Part shown: positions 33,510 through 44,824 of the stretch, piece after piece
Layout: each line of letters starts with the position of its first letter
Numbering within the stretch: the stretch's first letter is position 1
DNA from: Rhyacophila brunnea
Taxonomy: Eukaryota; Arthropoda; Insecta; Trichoptera; Rhyacophilidae
Length of the DNA: 64,000 nucleotides
Direction: 5' to 3'
Assembly: GCA_022495005.1 (NCBI GenBank)
Contig: JAGYXB010002040.1
Coordinates: 1,426,001-1,490,000 of the forward strand
The notes under the pieces: model-generated
Told to the model about the DNA's origin: nothing
The model's input: only the letters and a program-made list of their open reading frames with translations
Database searches by the model: none
Position numbers and translations under genes: made by a program

Positions 33510-34100
33510 GTGTTTCATTTAAAAATTTAAAAGTTCCAGTGTGCATTATAACTATTACGTTATTAACTCACTATATTTAGGCATGTACCTTAACCTTAAC
33601 TGTATTAAAATAATATGTATGAAATTGAAAAAAATTAGTTTCTCGTTTTATAAATTAATACTACAGTAAATCTACATTCCAATGTAAAATAGCTTCCACC
33701 TTTCCTTACAATCATAAAAACCTTTTTTTTCAAAATAATTATTGTCCCATACGTGCGTGCGACAATGCAATAAATCTTACCCAGTGCATTTCTTTGTATA
33801 CAATTTTATTGTTTTATCACCATTGACGCAAAAGGGTCTGTCTATTAGTGCATTCAATGCCAAATTCGTTGAAAACAGTATTGTCTTGAAAAAGGTTAGT
33901 TCTCAAATACGTTGTCTTACATTTACTCTATCACTATTTCAAAAAAACTTAAGTACATTATGTACGGGTCATAGAAAATTCAGTGGTTCTAAACCAGTAA
34001 AATTATTTTTTAATAAAAAAAATATTTATGTTTTTGTACCTTTGTACCTATCAATTCATTTTCGTAAATTTTAAATCTAACCTGGAACGTAATAATATTA
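33510..34100. other. No gene seen
   Basis: The 110-codon plus-strand ORF here (33742-34074) begins at a non-ATG start, lacks recognisable motifs and ends in AT-rich low complexity. I treat it as chance. Confidence 0.35.
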
Positions 34101-34112
34101 AGTATGACGCTT

Positions 34113-34280
34113 GAGGATTTTACTAGACGACTCGCTGTCCGTCGGATATTTTACGAACCGGTACGCCATTTTCGAGGTTTTAACGAACAGGAACGCCATC
34201 CTTGGAAATCCCACGAACAGGAACGGCGCTCCGGGGCGTTCCGCTCCATTCCGAGCGCTGGACACACGAGTGTCGCACTT
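34113..34280. repeat. About three ~30-bp tandem units plus GC-rich remnant
   Basis: acgaaccggtacgcca (34154), acgaacaggaacgcca (34182) and acgaacaggaacggcg (34213) recur every 28-31 bases. The following gcgttccgctccattccgag relates to 31265-31345. Overlapping ORFs on both strands here are composition artefacts. Confidence 0.5.
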
Positions 34281-34339
34281 TTGTTGAGCAACCGGCGTGG
34301 CTGAGATTCCGCATTTACACATAACTAAATGGGAGGGTC

Positions 34340-34540
34340 CAGGCGGGGGACACTCGTGTGTCGTGCCCGGTACACTTTTCCCTCGGCCGCTACATTCTCA
34401 AGCCGCCAATACACTTTTTTTTTATTACCGCAGCCAGTTTTATGTTCTAATTTATAACGCGAAATTATGTGTTGACTCTGACTCATTAGCTCGTTCATAA
34501 ATACATAATACAAAGGCCCCTTTATTCGAAACGTTCACAA
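34340..34540 (+). mobile_element. Partial copy of the 56331-56673 element
   Basis: ggtacacttttccctcggcc, cattctcaagccgccaatac, attaccgcagccagtttta and tcataaatacataatacaaa match the plus strand of 56456-56600 in order. Terminal parts are missing or diverged. Confidence 0.6.
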
Positions 34541-34734
34541 CATGACATGAAACAGTATTATAAAGAAGAAAAGTAATAAAAACGATAAAAAATAAAATAT
34601 AAATAGAGAACATAATTGTATGAACACACAAAAGCAGGAAAATACAATTATACATCTATAGTAGTTCTGAAAAGTACACCAAGTTTTGCTAAGGAGACCC
34701 TATTTTAAGAATTTATAAAATAGCTTCCACCTAA

Positions 34735-34800
34735 ACTCGCCCTCACGCAAGTGGAATTTATCAACACCCGAAGCAATTTGGTTGAACATAGTTATAACAC
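34735..34800. repeat. Fragment related to 2868-2930
   Basis: ctcacgcaagtggaatttat caacaccc and ttggttgaacatagttat parallel ctcacgtaggtggaagatat and ttgaacagagttat upstream of the TIR element at 2932. Short and diverged. Confidence 0.35.
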
Positions 34801-35364
34801 GAATGGTTTATTATATAAGACAATCATATATTATTATGTATAGTATAGTGCTAAACATAAACCGTTGGTGTGCAACAAAACAATAATTTACATAGCAACC
34901 CTGATTGCATATTTTTTGACGGAGTGAATCGTCGTGCGGTTAGCGACCTGGCGCAGGGCGCATTGCACTCACCATTATAACACTGATTCCGCCAGCAACA
35001 TGATGTCTTCTCTTCTCTTGTCTCCACTGACTCGCTTCTTCTTCTCGGGGCGATACACTTCGTGTTATGTAACAACCGGCCGGCTCACTAGAGTATTCAG
35101 ACATCTTAATTCCGCTGCAGGTATTCTTTTACCGCCATTGCAATACTGGAAATGTCACATTAGTGAAGGATATAAGATTATTTCGCATCTCTCATGACGC
35201 ATTATTATTCCTTAATGTTTAGCAGGTAGGACATTTTAATTTATGGTCATAATTTGGTTTAATTAATTACAAATAGGTACCTAATCACGACAAGGTCAAC
35301 TGACGTGGACATTAAGCGAAACAGGTGCTAATCTTTCATTACAAAATGAAAAATAAAATGTTGT

Positions 35365-35470
35365 CAGCGGCAAATAAATTTTGCAAATAGCAGATATACC
35401 TACTTGATTATTTGTTACGTTAGATTAGGTTAGAGGTAATCATTCTTGAATTCATGAATTTTGCAGTTAA
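35365..35470. mobile_element. Family F MITE, copy 3 (truncated)
   Basis: gcggcaaataaattttgcaa, atagcagatatac and gttagattaggttag followed by gaattcatgaattttgc match the interior of copy 2. Both ends are lost. It keeps a degenerate TTAGG-like tract. Confidence 0.55.
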
Positions 35471-35517
35471 ATCCTACTTTCTTAATTGATTATTGTCAAT
35501 TAATCGATATTTACTGA

Positions 35518-35625
35518 CTAAATAATTACTTTTTAATTACCACATTTAATAGCATGTTAATTATATCGATGACCACCTAATCGTTACGCGCTGGGCGTCC
35601 ATTGTATTAATGAACGATTACATAA
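35518..35625 (+). repeat. Fragment related to the palindromic element
   Basis: ttaattatatcgatgaccac and cgttacgcgctgggcgtcc parallel ttaattacatcgatcggctg and cattacgcaccgtgtgcgtc at 33426-33474. Contains only the unpaired part of that element. Confidence 0.5.
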
Positions 35626-36309
35626 TAATTTATAATCATGAGATGTACGGTCAGCTCATCCGAACATCGAGGTAAATATTTCATACAGAAAGCAACTATA
35701 AAATTATATGTGAAATCGTCCCGTGTTTCTAGATACCTACATTTAAACTATTCTGAAGTATTTCGGACTTACTGCTATTATTTAAACACAGTGAATTACC
35801 TTTCGTCCCGTATGCCTTGCCTGATGATCTTCCTGCTATTCAACAAGCCGATGAAAACTGGCATCTGTTGTTGGTGCCCTTGGATAGACCATTCCGCAGT
35901 TGATCGTTTCAAATGATCACTTTTTAGTAAGTCATTAAATGATTTATAAATTAATATTCAAACCGAAAACAAAGAAATATCTAATACGACATATTAATAA
36001 GTCAAAGTAAGTGATTATTTCCTCGTATAGTAACTGTAATCCAGGATACCTTAGCAGTTTATTTTCATGTGGGGATAATAGGCAATTTTGCTAAATCTAT
36101 ACAAAATGATAACGGTAATCTCCACCTCAGTCCACTACAGGTAAACGTCCTTTGAGGCGTTCGCGTTTGCCGTGTCACGCGATCACTCATGCAGGAAATC
36201 TCAGTTTTTTTTTATATAAGTATTATTTTTCCTAACTAACTTCAAGCTTAGAAAAATATCATCAGTTCTTTTGCGCTTAACGCAATTTTATTAAGCATTA
36301 TATTATTAT

Positions 36310-36445
36310 CGTCATTAGGTGGGGTCAAACCACTGCTGGATGAAGGTCTCCCCATATTATCTCCGTCCACTCTTCTCGTTTTTATAAGTATTCATTCCCA
36401 CCACGAGCTTCCGCCGAAGTTGATGACACCGCCAATGCGGTTGTT
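36310..36445 (-). mobile_element. RTE-type LINE 3' end fragment
   Basis: ccactgctggatgaaggtct, then cgtccactcttctcg and cgagcttccgccgaagttga correspond to the minus-strand RTE tail at 24655-24760. It ends 15 bp before family D copy 2. Confidence 0.6.
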
Positions 36446-36459
36446 TGGTTCCCTTATAA

Positions 36460-37044
36460 CAGTGGCGAAGGGTGGAGGTAGGCTGTTAAGATCCGCCATA
36501 AAAAGTGAACACTAAACTTTGTCAGTAGGTATTTGTTATCATTGAATTAAAACTACAATTTACAGACGGTGTTGGTTAATTTTTAAAATTCAATTAAACC
36601 CTGCGAAACCCAAGTCATAATAGATAATAGTAAAAAAATACCCGCCTATCTATAAAATATTTAAAATTATGCAATTAAATCATACATACTTTGGATATTT
36701 TATAGATATAATAATATTTTTTATCTATTATATTTTGGATTAGACAGGGCTTAAAAGAATTTAAAAATGAACCAAAAATATGTGTTATATCTATGTATTC
36801 ATAAAACAACGAAACAAATAAGAATGAATGATAAAGTATGCACAATTTTGTTGTATCGTCCAAAGTATACCAAAACTATTATGGTTTGGTCTAGGCAGGG
36901 CTTAATTGATATTTAAAAACTAAATAACACCATCCGTAAATTTGTAGTCTTTTGTTCAATAAAAACAAATACGTATGACTAACAAAGTTTAATGTGCACT
37001 GTTTATGTCGAATGTTAACAGCCTACATCCACCCTTCGCTACTG
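36460..37044. mobile_element. Family D element, copy 2 (585 bp)
   Basis: Best-preserved start (cagtggcgaagggtggaggt). The right end is its inverse (cacccttcgctactg). Flanks ccttataa (36452-36459) and ttttataa (37045-37052) agree at 6 of 8 positions, in the same register as copy 3. The CAGTGGCG start plus 8-bp duplication points to hAT. Confidence 0.8.
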
Positions 37045-37735
37045 TTTTATAACCGATGTAGTACTGAATTTTTCCAACGTTTATGCTCTCGCAGAGTGCC
37101 ATGTTCGACACTTTTCATATATCAAAATAAACCCATTAAAAATGCTTTTTTATGCAAATTGAGGGGTCGTATGCTACTTGACTTAAATAACATTAGGAAT
37201 GCTTAAATTAGATAAGTACATAGATATTATGAGATTATGCATTGTATTAACAATAATAATAAGTTTACTATTCATACATTTTAGAAAATTTTCTACGAAA
37301 TTGTATGTAGATCATAAGTTCAGCGCTAACATTGTTGAGTGTTGTTTTCAATTATTATGATTCAGTATTCGATTCTCGTCTCTTTACTTGGAATAGTTTT
37401 GAATTTTGAAAAAAGAATAACCACAAAAATATACAGGGGGTTTCCCGATATCATCGACAATTCTGGAAAAGACTGCTTTGCATGAATGCTCTACTTTGCT
37501 TTTCTTAATAATCGATTATGTACCTACTGTTGATTCTCAGGTGTAGTTGGTAAATTTACTGTATCAGAAATAATAATAACCAATTATTATCATCATTGTC
37601 TATGATTCTACGGAGAATGAAGAAAACAATGATAGGTATTATTGTGAAATTACAGGAATTTGAAATCATTTACACTTTACACTTAATGCAGAATATTATT
37701 TTTATTCTGCAATTACGTAGGTACTAGGTCTAACT

Positions 37736-38415
37736 CACAGAACAGATAATACATAGAATTCCGATAGGCTATATTCAATACACTACATTTTGTTGCAGGG
37801 TTTTGAATGTGTGAGTGTCCTACGAATATGGAACATGCATTATGCACGTGCAATAGTGTGTGAAATACACCAATATTAAATGAGCATCAATGCATAAACC
37901 GATAGTCAGTATTCGACGTATGACGTATTCTTAACACGTGTTTAAGAGCATATTTCAGTGAAACGGCAAATAATTTTCAACAATAGGTGAGACGAAATTG
38001 ACTCGTTGCCAATCGGAGAGCGATAGTCGAGATGTGAGCACGTCAATTTGTTTTGTGATAGCGTCGGAGGAATATATTCTTAAATCGTGTAAAGATGACT
38101 AAAAAACGTTACGCATTTACTCGAAAAAGAAAACATGTGAATGAATGAATATACTTATTAGATATTATTACTACTAATATAACACTAGACATAACATTAA
38201 ATGGACGCATGTTGAATTTTTATCACAAATTATGTTTTCTTTTGCACGCGTCGTTTGCACAATCTGCGCGTCGCGTAGTCACGATCTTTTTAGACTATGT
38301 CTCAGCTGAAGTATAGCCTTAAGTTTATCCAGAATTCTTCCTTACTCGAGATCGGTTACATGCTACTCCTTACCCGTTAGGTATTTCAGTTCCCATTATT
38401 TCTAAGTTTCCTGGT
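37736..38415 (+). mobile_element. Family B element, copy 2, split by MITE-A
   Basis: Left part 37736-37945 (cacagaacagataatacata, attccgataggctatattca, gttttgaatgtgtgagtg). Right part 38319-38415 (gtttatccagaattcttcc to tttcagttcccattatttct). Without the 377-bp insert plus one TTAA the element is about 300 bp, as in copy 1. Confidence 0.75.
37942..38322 (-). mobile_element. MITE-A copy 4, target site known
   Basis: TTAA at 37942-37945 and 38319-38322. Uninterrupted family B copies at 5226 and 60438 read gtttaa-attta or gtttaagtttatcc at this point with one TTAA, so the insertion duplicated exactly TTAA. Interior matches the other four copies. Confidence 0.9.
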
Positions 38416-38423
38416 CTAACTAT

Positions 38424-38990
38424 ATGAATTTAATAGTATCCTGTCCAGATATAAATGAGGTACTTATCTCTAGCCAGGAGACCGTAAAATTGTCCTGTTC
38501 CAAAAGCCACAAGATACAAAGGAAGCGTTTAGCAGTAGGTAATTACCTCATAGAAACGGGACCTCCTAATTTGAAATATAGAAAGATTTATAGTTATGTA
38601 TGTGATGTAACTAAATATACATACATACTGCAAGAGAATATTATTATAGTGCATGTACGCCAACTACTAGTTCGGAATCACTGGCAATAGAGATGGGGGC
38701 AGGTAAACGACCGTCGCCACGCGCTTCGATATGTTGCCACAATTGAGTACTTGGCATGTAAACTAGTAGCTAGGTAGTTATCTACTTACCTATGTTTATA
38801 CTTCCTTTACTACTAAATAGGTTTCCTAAGTACATAGGTATCTACTCATTTACTCGTTACGTATCCAACTCAACTAATTTACTACACTCTTGCATGCCTT
38901 GGAACGGATTAATTTGACTGTAAATTAGATCAATAATATAATATGTAATTGAAATAATTCCATTATCTTACTCTTACTCATTATACATGT
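38424..38990. other. No supported gene
   Basis: An 88-codon ORF at 38424-38690 starts just after family B and has no recognisable domain. The remainder is TAGGTA-rich simple sequence. Confidence 0.3.
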
Positions 38991-38993
38991 ATA

Positions 38994-39840
38994 TGTTACA
39001 CCGAATGTTCGAAATTGACTATTACATGAAATGGGCAAAATTTTGGCTAATTCATGTAATAGTCAAGCCTGTTGCCTTATTCATGAATTAGGTAAATTTG
39101 CCAGGGTATGAAATTCTTGAACTGTCAACATGACAGAAGAAAAAGTAAATTTAATACGGATGGTTTTATTAGTTATAATTGGACATAATATAATATTATT
39201 ATTATTAGGTTAGGTTAGGTTAGGTTAGGTTAGAACGTTAGGTTAGGTTAGGTTAGGTTGGGTTAGGTTAGGTTTTGTAATTCTGAATTAAATTATTCAA
39301 CTGAATGTCCATTTTGAGGTTAGCTATCAAGTGTCAACAAACTATCACAAACATTCAATCGACCATTGCACGTTTGATACCCAAGCACGAATCAAATCGC
39401 GAAAATACTTCCGTTATCATATTATAGTTCCAGTTTTTTTTTGCGCATAGTAAATGGATATGAACGTCATTGTAGTTATTGATTGGTATATTTTTATATT
39501 ATAATCAATGACATTTGACACATTTGTTTAGTTTGATTAGTTGCAAAAAACACCACCGGAGCGCGATCATCTATTTTGACCATAGATAATATACCTATGT
39601 ACATTTTGACCAATGCATGAGCATTTGATACATTTAGTTTAGTTGCAAAAAATACCACCGTAGCGCTACTATCTAATTTGTCCAATACATGAACTAGGCA
39701 GAAAAATTACTGCCGAATTCACGCACTCTTCAGATATTTTGTCTAATTCATGAATAAGGCAACGAGCTTGCATTTTTCATGATTTAGGCAAAATTTTGCC
39801 CATTTCATGTAATATTCAATTTCGCACATTCGGCGTAACA
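38994..39840. mobile_element. 847-bp TIR element enclosing a TTAGG array
   Basis: tgttacaccgaatgttcgaa at 38994 is inverted at the right end (ttcgcacattcggcgtaaca, 39821-39840). Arms of about 115 bases match well (cattacatgaaatgggcaaaatttt-type blocks, cttattcatgaattagg). TA flanks both ends, so a TA or TATA target is possible. Inside are a TTAGG array (39205-39274) and a diverged tandem pair (ttgcaaaaaacaccaccg / ttgcaaaaaataccaccg, 39541 and 39642) that produces a repetitive 63-codon ORF I reject as a gene. Confidence 0.7.
39205..39274 (+). repeat. (TTAGG)n telomere-like array, about 13 units
   Basis: Six ttagg units, an interruption (agaacg), then about seven more with one ttggg variant. 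TTAGG is the insect telomere repeat. Being enclosed by a TIR pair, this array probably travelled with or grew inside a transposon. Confidence 0.9.
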
Positions 39841-39859
39841 TATATATTTAAGAAAACAA

Positions 39860-40190
39860 AACATTGTGGATATAACAAATCTAAATTCAATACGTTCACA
39901 ACATGAGATTTTCATTATAACAAATATTACCCTCACAAGAGAGAAAAAAAGAATATACAATAACAACAATATTAATAATAATAATAAATTAAGTTTCGAA
40001 TACAAAATAGTAAATACATAGCACGTCACCGAAAATGTCTACGTCTTCGGTGACCGCATCGACTAGTCTTCCACCACTCGCTAATGGTGCCTGATAGGCT
40101 TGACACGAGGAAACGGTTCCGATCCAGAATAAATCATAACTGCGACCACGTAGGTAATTAATTGACAGGCGCATGTAAAATCAAATTCTT
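39860..40190 (-). other. Family J-like segment and an unrecognised coding-like tail
   Basis: attcaatacgttcacaacat (39887-39906) recurs in family J. On the minus strand, upstream of it, a 61-codon frame (40174-39989) contains YDLFWIGTVSSCQAYQAPL and a GGRLVDAVTEDVDIFGD block of ordinary composition, in a GC-richer patch. This could be the C-terminus of a retroelement ORF leading into its 3' end, but I cannot name it. Confidence 0.25.
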
Positions 40191-40194
40191 TAGG

Positions 40195-41325
40195 ACACCA
40201 GGATAGGAAACCATCCCTCGCGATAGCAGGCAAAAATGCTTCAAGAGCAGAAGAGACCTACGAAATTCAAGAGAGTAAAAAGTATGCATGCCTTGTAGAA
40301 AGGCAGTCGGAAAATAGTTATATTATGTCCTAAAATAAAAACATCGAAGAAATTTCTTCTGGAAGCGTTCTAAAATAAGCTTATAGGAAACCTCATAAGG
40401 ATACATGTATACATGTCAAAAAGAAAATAGTTATATTATGTAAGTAAAGTACCCACCTTACTTACCTATTAAAGTTTAAATTTAAGATCGCTATTACGCC
40501 AATAGTGGAATAACAGTTAACTTTTGTGCAGACTGCATATTTCGTCATTATTCTTTCTTTCACCTACCTACCTGTTTGTTGCCTTCCTATTAGGGAAAAT
40601 TCAGATCTATTCGGTCAGCGAACGGACTGGAGTTTTTACAACACTACGAGAAGATCGAGACGAACATTATTGTTTATTTATATAATTACTATTATTGTGT
40701 TGCCATATAAGGCGACTCCGGAAGGTGGGAAATGCCTTTCGGCTCCATTATCTCACGCCCACCATTTTTCTTCAGAATATATCTGTTGCATATTAACAAT
40801 ATACCTTTTACACTACTATTACAATATAGACTTTTGTTTATTTGAACTCTTGGACATGATATGTTTAATAATCAAATCAAATTCTATTGTCTTTAGCATC
40901 ATTGACTATAAGTAAGCATATAAGCTCGTGATGATTGGGTTTCCATTAATTAGCTGGTGGACTGTGATCTCCTGGGCTGATTATGTCACCGATAAAGAGG
41001 AGCTAAGACCTAAGACTGGTTGGTTAGTCAAAACACGAATAGTATCCATCGTGCGCAGGAAACATGAAAAGTAAAATATACTGAAGTACCTATTTCATTT
41101 CAAATTGTTTCAATCCTGCATGCGGGCGGGGAGCTAGGGGTGGATAAAAAATACGTATCTAATTAGAAGGGTGTTTCTTATTTGTGTTTCAAAACCCTAT
41201 GCTCAAAAACAATTATTATAGAATTAATGAGATTCACGAATATACCTATATGAAGTAGGTTTTCACGTTTTTTGTATTATTTATTATGTGCCTATATCGC
41301 AATATGTGCTATATTCAAATCAATC
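40195..41325. other. No supported gene
   Basis: Contains the window's longest open frame (129 codons, 40526-40915), which begins at GTG, has several hydrophobic runs and no recognisable motif. The length is within chance for 64 kb. No TIRs or shared repeats found. Confidence 0.3.
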
Positions 41326-41329
41326 AAAT

Positions 41330-41440
41330 TTAATTTAATTTATTTTACATTAAGTATAGTAAACATTACACATTATTAATTGAAGACGTTCACAACATGA
41401 AATTTAAAAACAAAAAAAAATATTATTAAAACAGTACCTA
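41330..41440 (-). repeat. Family J repeat fragment
   Basis: ttaattgaagacgttcacaa catgaaat and an A-rich run match 19750-19800. The upstream T/A-rich leader (aatttattttacattaagta) is similar in both. Confidence 0.45.
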
Positions 41441-41444
41441 CGTC

Positions 41445-42405
41445 CTGCCTATATGTAAAAATGAAATAGATGCAGTATTAACTTATTAAACAGTAGAAAG
41501 GGTAAATTTTAGTACAAATTCTTCCTCTATTCTACATTCGTTTCCTCATATCTGCAGGACTCTTATCAATTCAATAATACTCGCTGTTTATCTAATATTG
41601 CTTAGGTATATGTATTTCTTTGTTTTTTCATGCCATGTTCTGAATGTCTTGAATTTTCAATTTCTAAAATTCAATTAATGTAAATAGATATTTACATTTA
41701 ATTTGATACGCGGATATGCAACAAATCGATACAGTCCATACGTTTATTTATTTGTAAGTTTGGCTTTGTTTTAGTCGTACATAATTATGTAAAAATATTT
41801 TTACATACATAAACAAATCGTCGTGTTTACGGTAAAATGTTGCTTGGATTTTTGCGCAGCAGGAAAATGTATGGCAACGAAAATGCGAATACATAATAAA
41901 AACAATAATAAAATGCAAATAATGCTCAAACCGTCATGAGCCATCTCCGTGTTCTATCAATTCGAAATTCAAATATGTTTTTCATTGGCCAGCTCTATTT
42001 CAAGGTTGCCAGGTCAGCAAACCACGAATTATTTAAACGAGGCAATAATAAAAAAAAAGATATTATAAAAAGCAGGCGTCACCTCAGCCGCTTGTAGGTG
42101 GGTAGGTAAATTTTGACAAATGAATTTTGTGAGTGCTCTTGAACGAGTTTAGAATTTTATTTTAATTAAATTTTTCAATTTTTGTATGGCTGCCAACGAC
42201 ACGAAGCCAGAATAATATAAGTACAAAATTATATTTTTCTGTAATTTTTTTCTCCAATTTTGTTATTTAACCTGTTTTCTCGTGCACTCGTTAATAAAAT
42301 ATAATATACTTACGTAGTTAAGTATTTAGTAAGTAGGTACATACCTGTTATGTTAAAATTGTTAACACTCACCTAATGGATACATTATTAACACCCTTAG
42401 TTACA
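41445..42405. other. No feature seen
   Basis: AT-rich unique sequence upstream of the candidate exon at 42413. Confidence 0.35.
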
Positions 42406-42412
42406 TTTGCAG

Positions 42413-42523
42413 GCCAGGTGTTTATCGAACGACTCAAATTGCGGAGTGTTTGGATATGAAGAAGGTACCCGGAAAAGCGCGGAGTCCACGGTTGAAGCGG
42501 ATACTTTATAAGTAATTGAAGAG
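42413..42523 (+). CDS. Candidate internal or terminal exon, product unrecognised
   Basis: A good 3' splice site (ttagttacatttgcag, AG at 42411-42412) opens a GC-richer 100-bp segment in an AT-rich region. Two frames stay open for about 32 residues. Frame 1 from 42413 gives ARCLSNDSNCGVFGYEEG and then RKSAESTVEADTL, with a stop at 42509-42511. Frame 2 gives PGVYRTTQIAECLDMKK and then a basic tail with a stop 4 nt later. A possible 5' splice site, gag|gtaatt, follows at 42524. With 17153 and 58924 it is on the plus strand and could belong to the same long gene as an alternative exon. I do not recognise the product, and the frame cannot be fixed without a neighbouring exon. Confidence 0.3.
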
Positions 42524-42875
42524 GTAATTCAGTGAGTGGCACCTCCTAGATTTTTCTAGGAACCGTTTTTCTGTGTGCGCGCCTGAAATAAATTAATATT
42601 TTTAGGTATTGGTTTAAGTTGTGGAAGTAAACAGTGTAATATACTTAATAAAACGACAGATAGAGTGGTTGTTCTTTGTGTCATAGTTTGTCTGTTTATT
42701 ATGCCTTTGACTAACTGTCGCCATATGACTGAATGAAAAACTTTTTATATATTTTCTATTCAACAACACAGTGAATTTTCATATAGGGAAACCGGAAGTT
42801 ACCTTTTGTGGATACCTTAGTCTTAGCTTTGTCTATGGGTCAATGTTGTATTATCTCGTATTTAGATACCTAGTA

Positions 42876-43040
42876 CAGTCCTACAAACTTATCTGAAGAA
42901 CGGTCAAAAATGGAACTACGAACTACCATAATATGGAAGATATTCGAATGTCAGATTCTGTCCAGTTGCGAGTTTTGATTGGGTAGTTTTCGACTGTGGC
43001 TCCCCCATCCATTCTTCAGATAAGTTTATACCTAGGTCTG
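42876..43040. mobile_element. Tc1/mariner-like MITE (165 bp)
   Basis: cagtcctacaaacttatctg at 42876 is inverted at the right end (taagtttatacctaggtctg, 43021-43040), the match running on through aagaa-gg. TA borders both sides (42874-42875 and 43041-43042). A CAGT/CAGA start with TA target is typical of Tc1/mariner MITEs. Confidence 0.65.
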
Positions 43041-43295
43041 TACATATTATTATTTTAGATTAGGCTATGGTCTGCAGTAAATTATGTTTCATAATATTAT
43101 CATGTTTTTAATCTGTCGTCATACAGTATTAATTATTTATTCGAAAATCCAAATTAGACGTAAAATATTTGAGACTCATTATTTTTTAAATTTATTTATT
43201 TAATAAAAAAAATAATCGACACGCTCCTGCATATTTTATCTAGAAAAAAAAGATATTTTTATAAAAAAATCCATCACATTAAATCGGATGTCACA

Positions 43296-43505
43296 CTATG
43301 GCGCAGCGGTCGTAAAAATGGTTAATAAAACTTTTTTACACTGGCAACAAACAACATTGGCTGGTCTATCAATGTAGTATGAACTCGCGAATTCCTCTGG
43401 TGTCGGACTTACGTCGTTCCGACATTGTGTAATTCCCAAGTCAACACTCGGCCGTGAACTTATTTTGACAGAATTTTTTGTACTGGCAATAGCGTTGTTA
43501 GTCAT
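43296..43505 (-). CDS. Candidate 69-codon ORF, unrecognised
   Basis: ATG at 43505 in a favourable insect context (ttcaaaatgac) opens a minus-strand frame in a GC-richer patch. The protein begins MTNNAIASTKNSVKISS, has an acidic/polar middle and a VVCCQCKK cysteine cluster, and ends TTAAP. No known domain is apparent. An internal AC|GTAAGT could be a 5' splice site, making the first 40 codons an exon. Equally it may be chance. Confidence 0.2.
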   Translation of the reverse strand: MTNNAIASTKNSVKISSRPSVDLGITQCRNDVSPTPEEFASSYYIDRPANVVCCQCKKVLLTIFTTAAP

Positions 43506-44569
43506 TTTGAATTTAGAATATCAATGCTGATGCCAAGGTAGATTTTATTTTGTATTTTCTACGTATGGGTAACGAACATGGACACACATGCATATGTGAT
43601 ACTATAACATCTCCATAATAAGCATTCAATATACTGTAATGTTTAATGTAAAAAAGGGTAATGCCTAAATTACCATTTCCGATCCAACAGAATGTAGGTT
43701 ATATTGATAGATTTTGTACGATCGATTCGCGAGACCCATTGCATACAATATGCTCTGGATCCCAATAGTTGAAAAAACAGTCCAACAAACATTCACATTA
43801 TCCTATTTTTACTATTAATATTGTCGTTCTATTAAATAAATTTGACATACTTACCTGCAGTGAAGTTGTGGATATGATGTTGATACAGAACAAAATAATG
43901 CGTATGCACCTACGTATCTTGTAATTTGAGCGAATACACTTGAAAGAAGACACTTTGATTGAATCTAACCTAATCAAGAAAATTAATATTGACTTACTTT
44001 TATTATTAATTATTTTACTGAAATAACCGTCTTTGCACGTCGTCGCTTCATTGATCAAATTACACTTATCTTACTTATCTTACTTAAAAAAACAATAATA
44101 ATTAGGTACATTCTTAAATATTAAAATATCTGTATTTAGGATAATATACATTATACAACATGTAAAAATGAAAATAATTCTGACAGCCAATTCAAACAAA
44201 AGAAATTCGAATCGAATTCAAAATATGCAAACTTTATCTCTCGTGAAAATTCAAAATTAGAATTGCCAGGAACGGTAGGTACCTACCTAATTTGATCAGA
44301 CAAACTTTGTATTTTTTATATGTAGATGTCAGTTGAGGTCAAGTAGTAGGAAAAGGAAATCAAATAAACGTTTATTGACTTTTATAGTAGGATTATAATT
44401 TATAATATAGGTTAGTTAGAAAGTATATTATTGTATCTAAACAATAATGTACTTATGTATTATTAAATTAGCATTTTAACCTCTGCATTTATCTTCCAGT
44501 GCGTCATTTTAATTAATCATACGTATTACAAGTCTAGGTCTAATATAAAAACCTACCTAATTTAGTTCT

Positions 44570-44824
44570 TCAATTACCCAGAAAACCCGTTTGCCTCCGA
44601 TGATCAATTCCGGTTGATAGCTGTTGATAGATACAGCCTCCGACGTATTTGCATTGCCTTCCAGTCAAGAATGTGTATGTAGGCAATAATTGATGTAGGA
44701 GTTTGCGAATCGCGATTTGTTTTTCGTCATTGACATTAATAATTTCTCCCCAGATTCGACCGCCATGATGCCATAAAAGTAAATAATATATTGGTCGAAT
44801 ATCGAAGAATAATTGCCAGTGCAT
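44570..44824 (-). CDS. Candidate 84-codon ORF, unrecognised
   Basis: Minus-strand frame from ATG at 44824 in a locally GC-richer segment. Residues around 18-32 read LWHHGGRIWGEIINV, followed by DEKQIAIRKLLHQLL and TGRQCKYVGGC. Composition and codon use look more protein-like than most ORFs here. No homologue recognised, no clear splice sites, and no second copy in the window. Could be a fragment of a degraded gene or transposon. Confidence 0.22.
   Translation of the reverse strand: MHWQLFFDIRPIYYLLLWHHGGRIWGEIINVNDEKQIAIRKLLHQLLPTYTFLTGRQCKYVGGCIYQQLSTGIDHRRQTGFLGN

Noticed and set aside
34098..34513. Cluster of overlapping ORFs on both strands
   Set aside because: Lies in tandem repeats and a partial transposon copy; openness on both strands reflects composition.
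39205..39274. Telomere or chromosome-fusion point
   Set aside because: The TTAGG array is short, interrupted and enclosed by TIRs of a transposon.
39494..39685. 63-codon ORF with a repeated VVFFAT motif
   Set aside because: Produced by a tandem duplication inside a noncoding TIR element.
40526..40915. Longest open frame (129 codons, plus strand) with a hydrophobic start resembling a signal peptide
   Set aside because: It begins at GTG rather than ATG, has no recognisable motif, and its length is about what chance gives in 64 kb of AT-rich DNA.
43838..43862. Minus-strand CTGCAG|GTAAGTATG as a recursive splice site
   Set aside because: The donor is perfect but the upstream tract is only moderately pyrimidine-rich and lies on the opposite strand from the better sites; kept as a weak possibility only.
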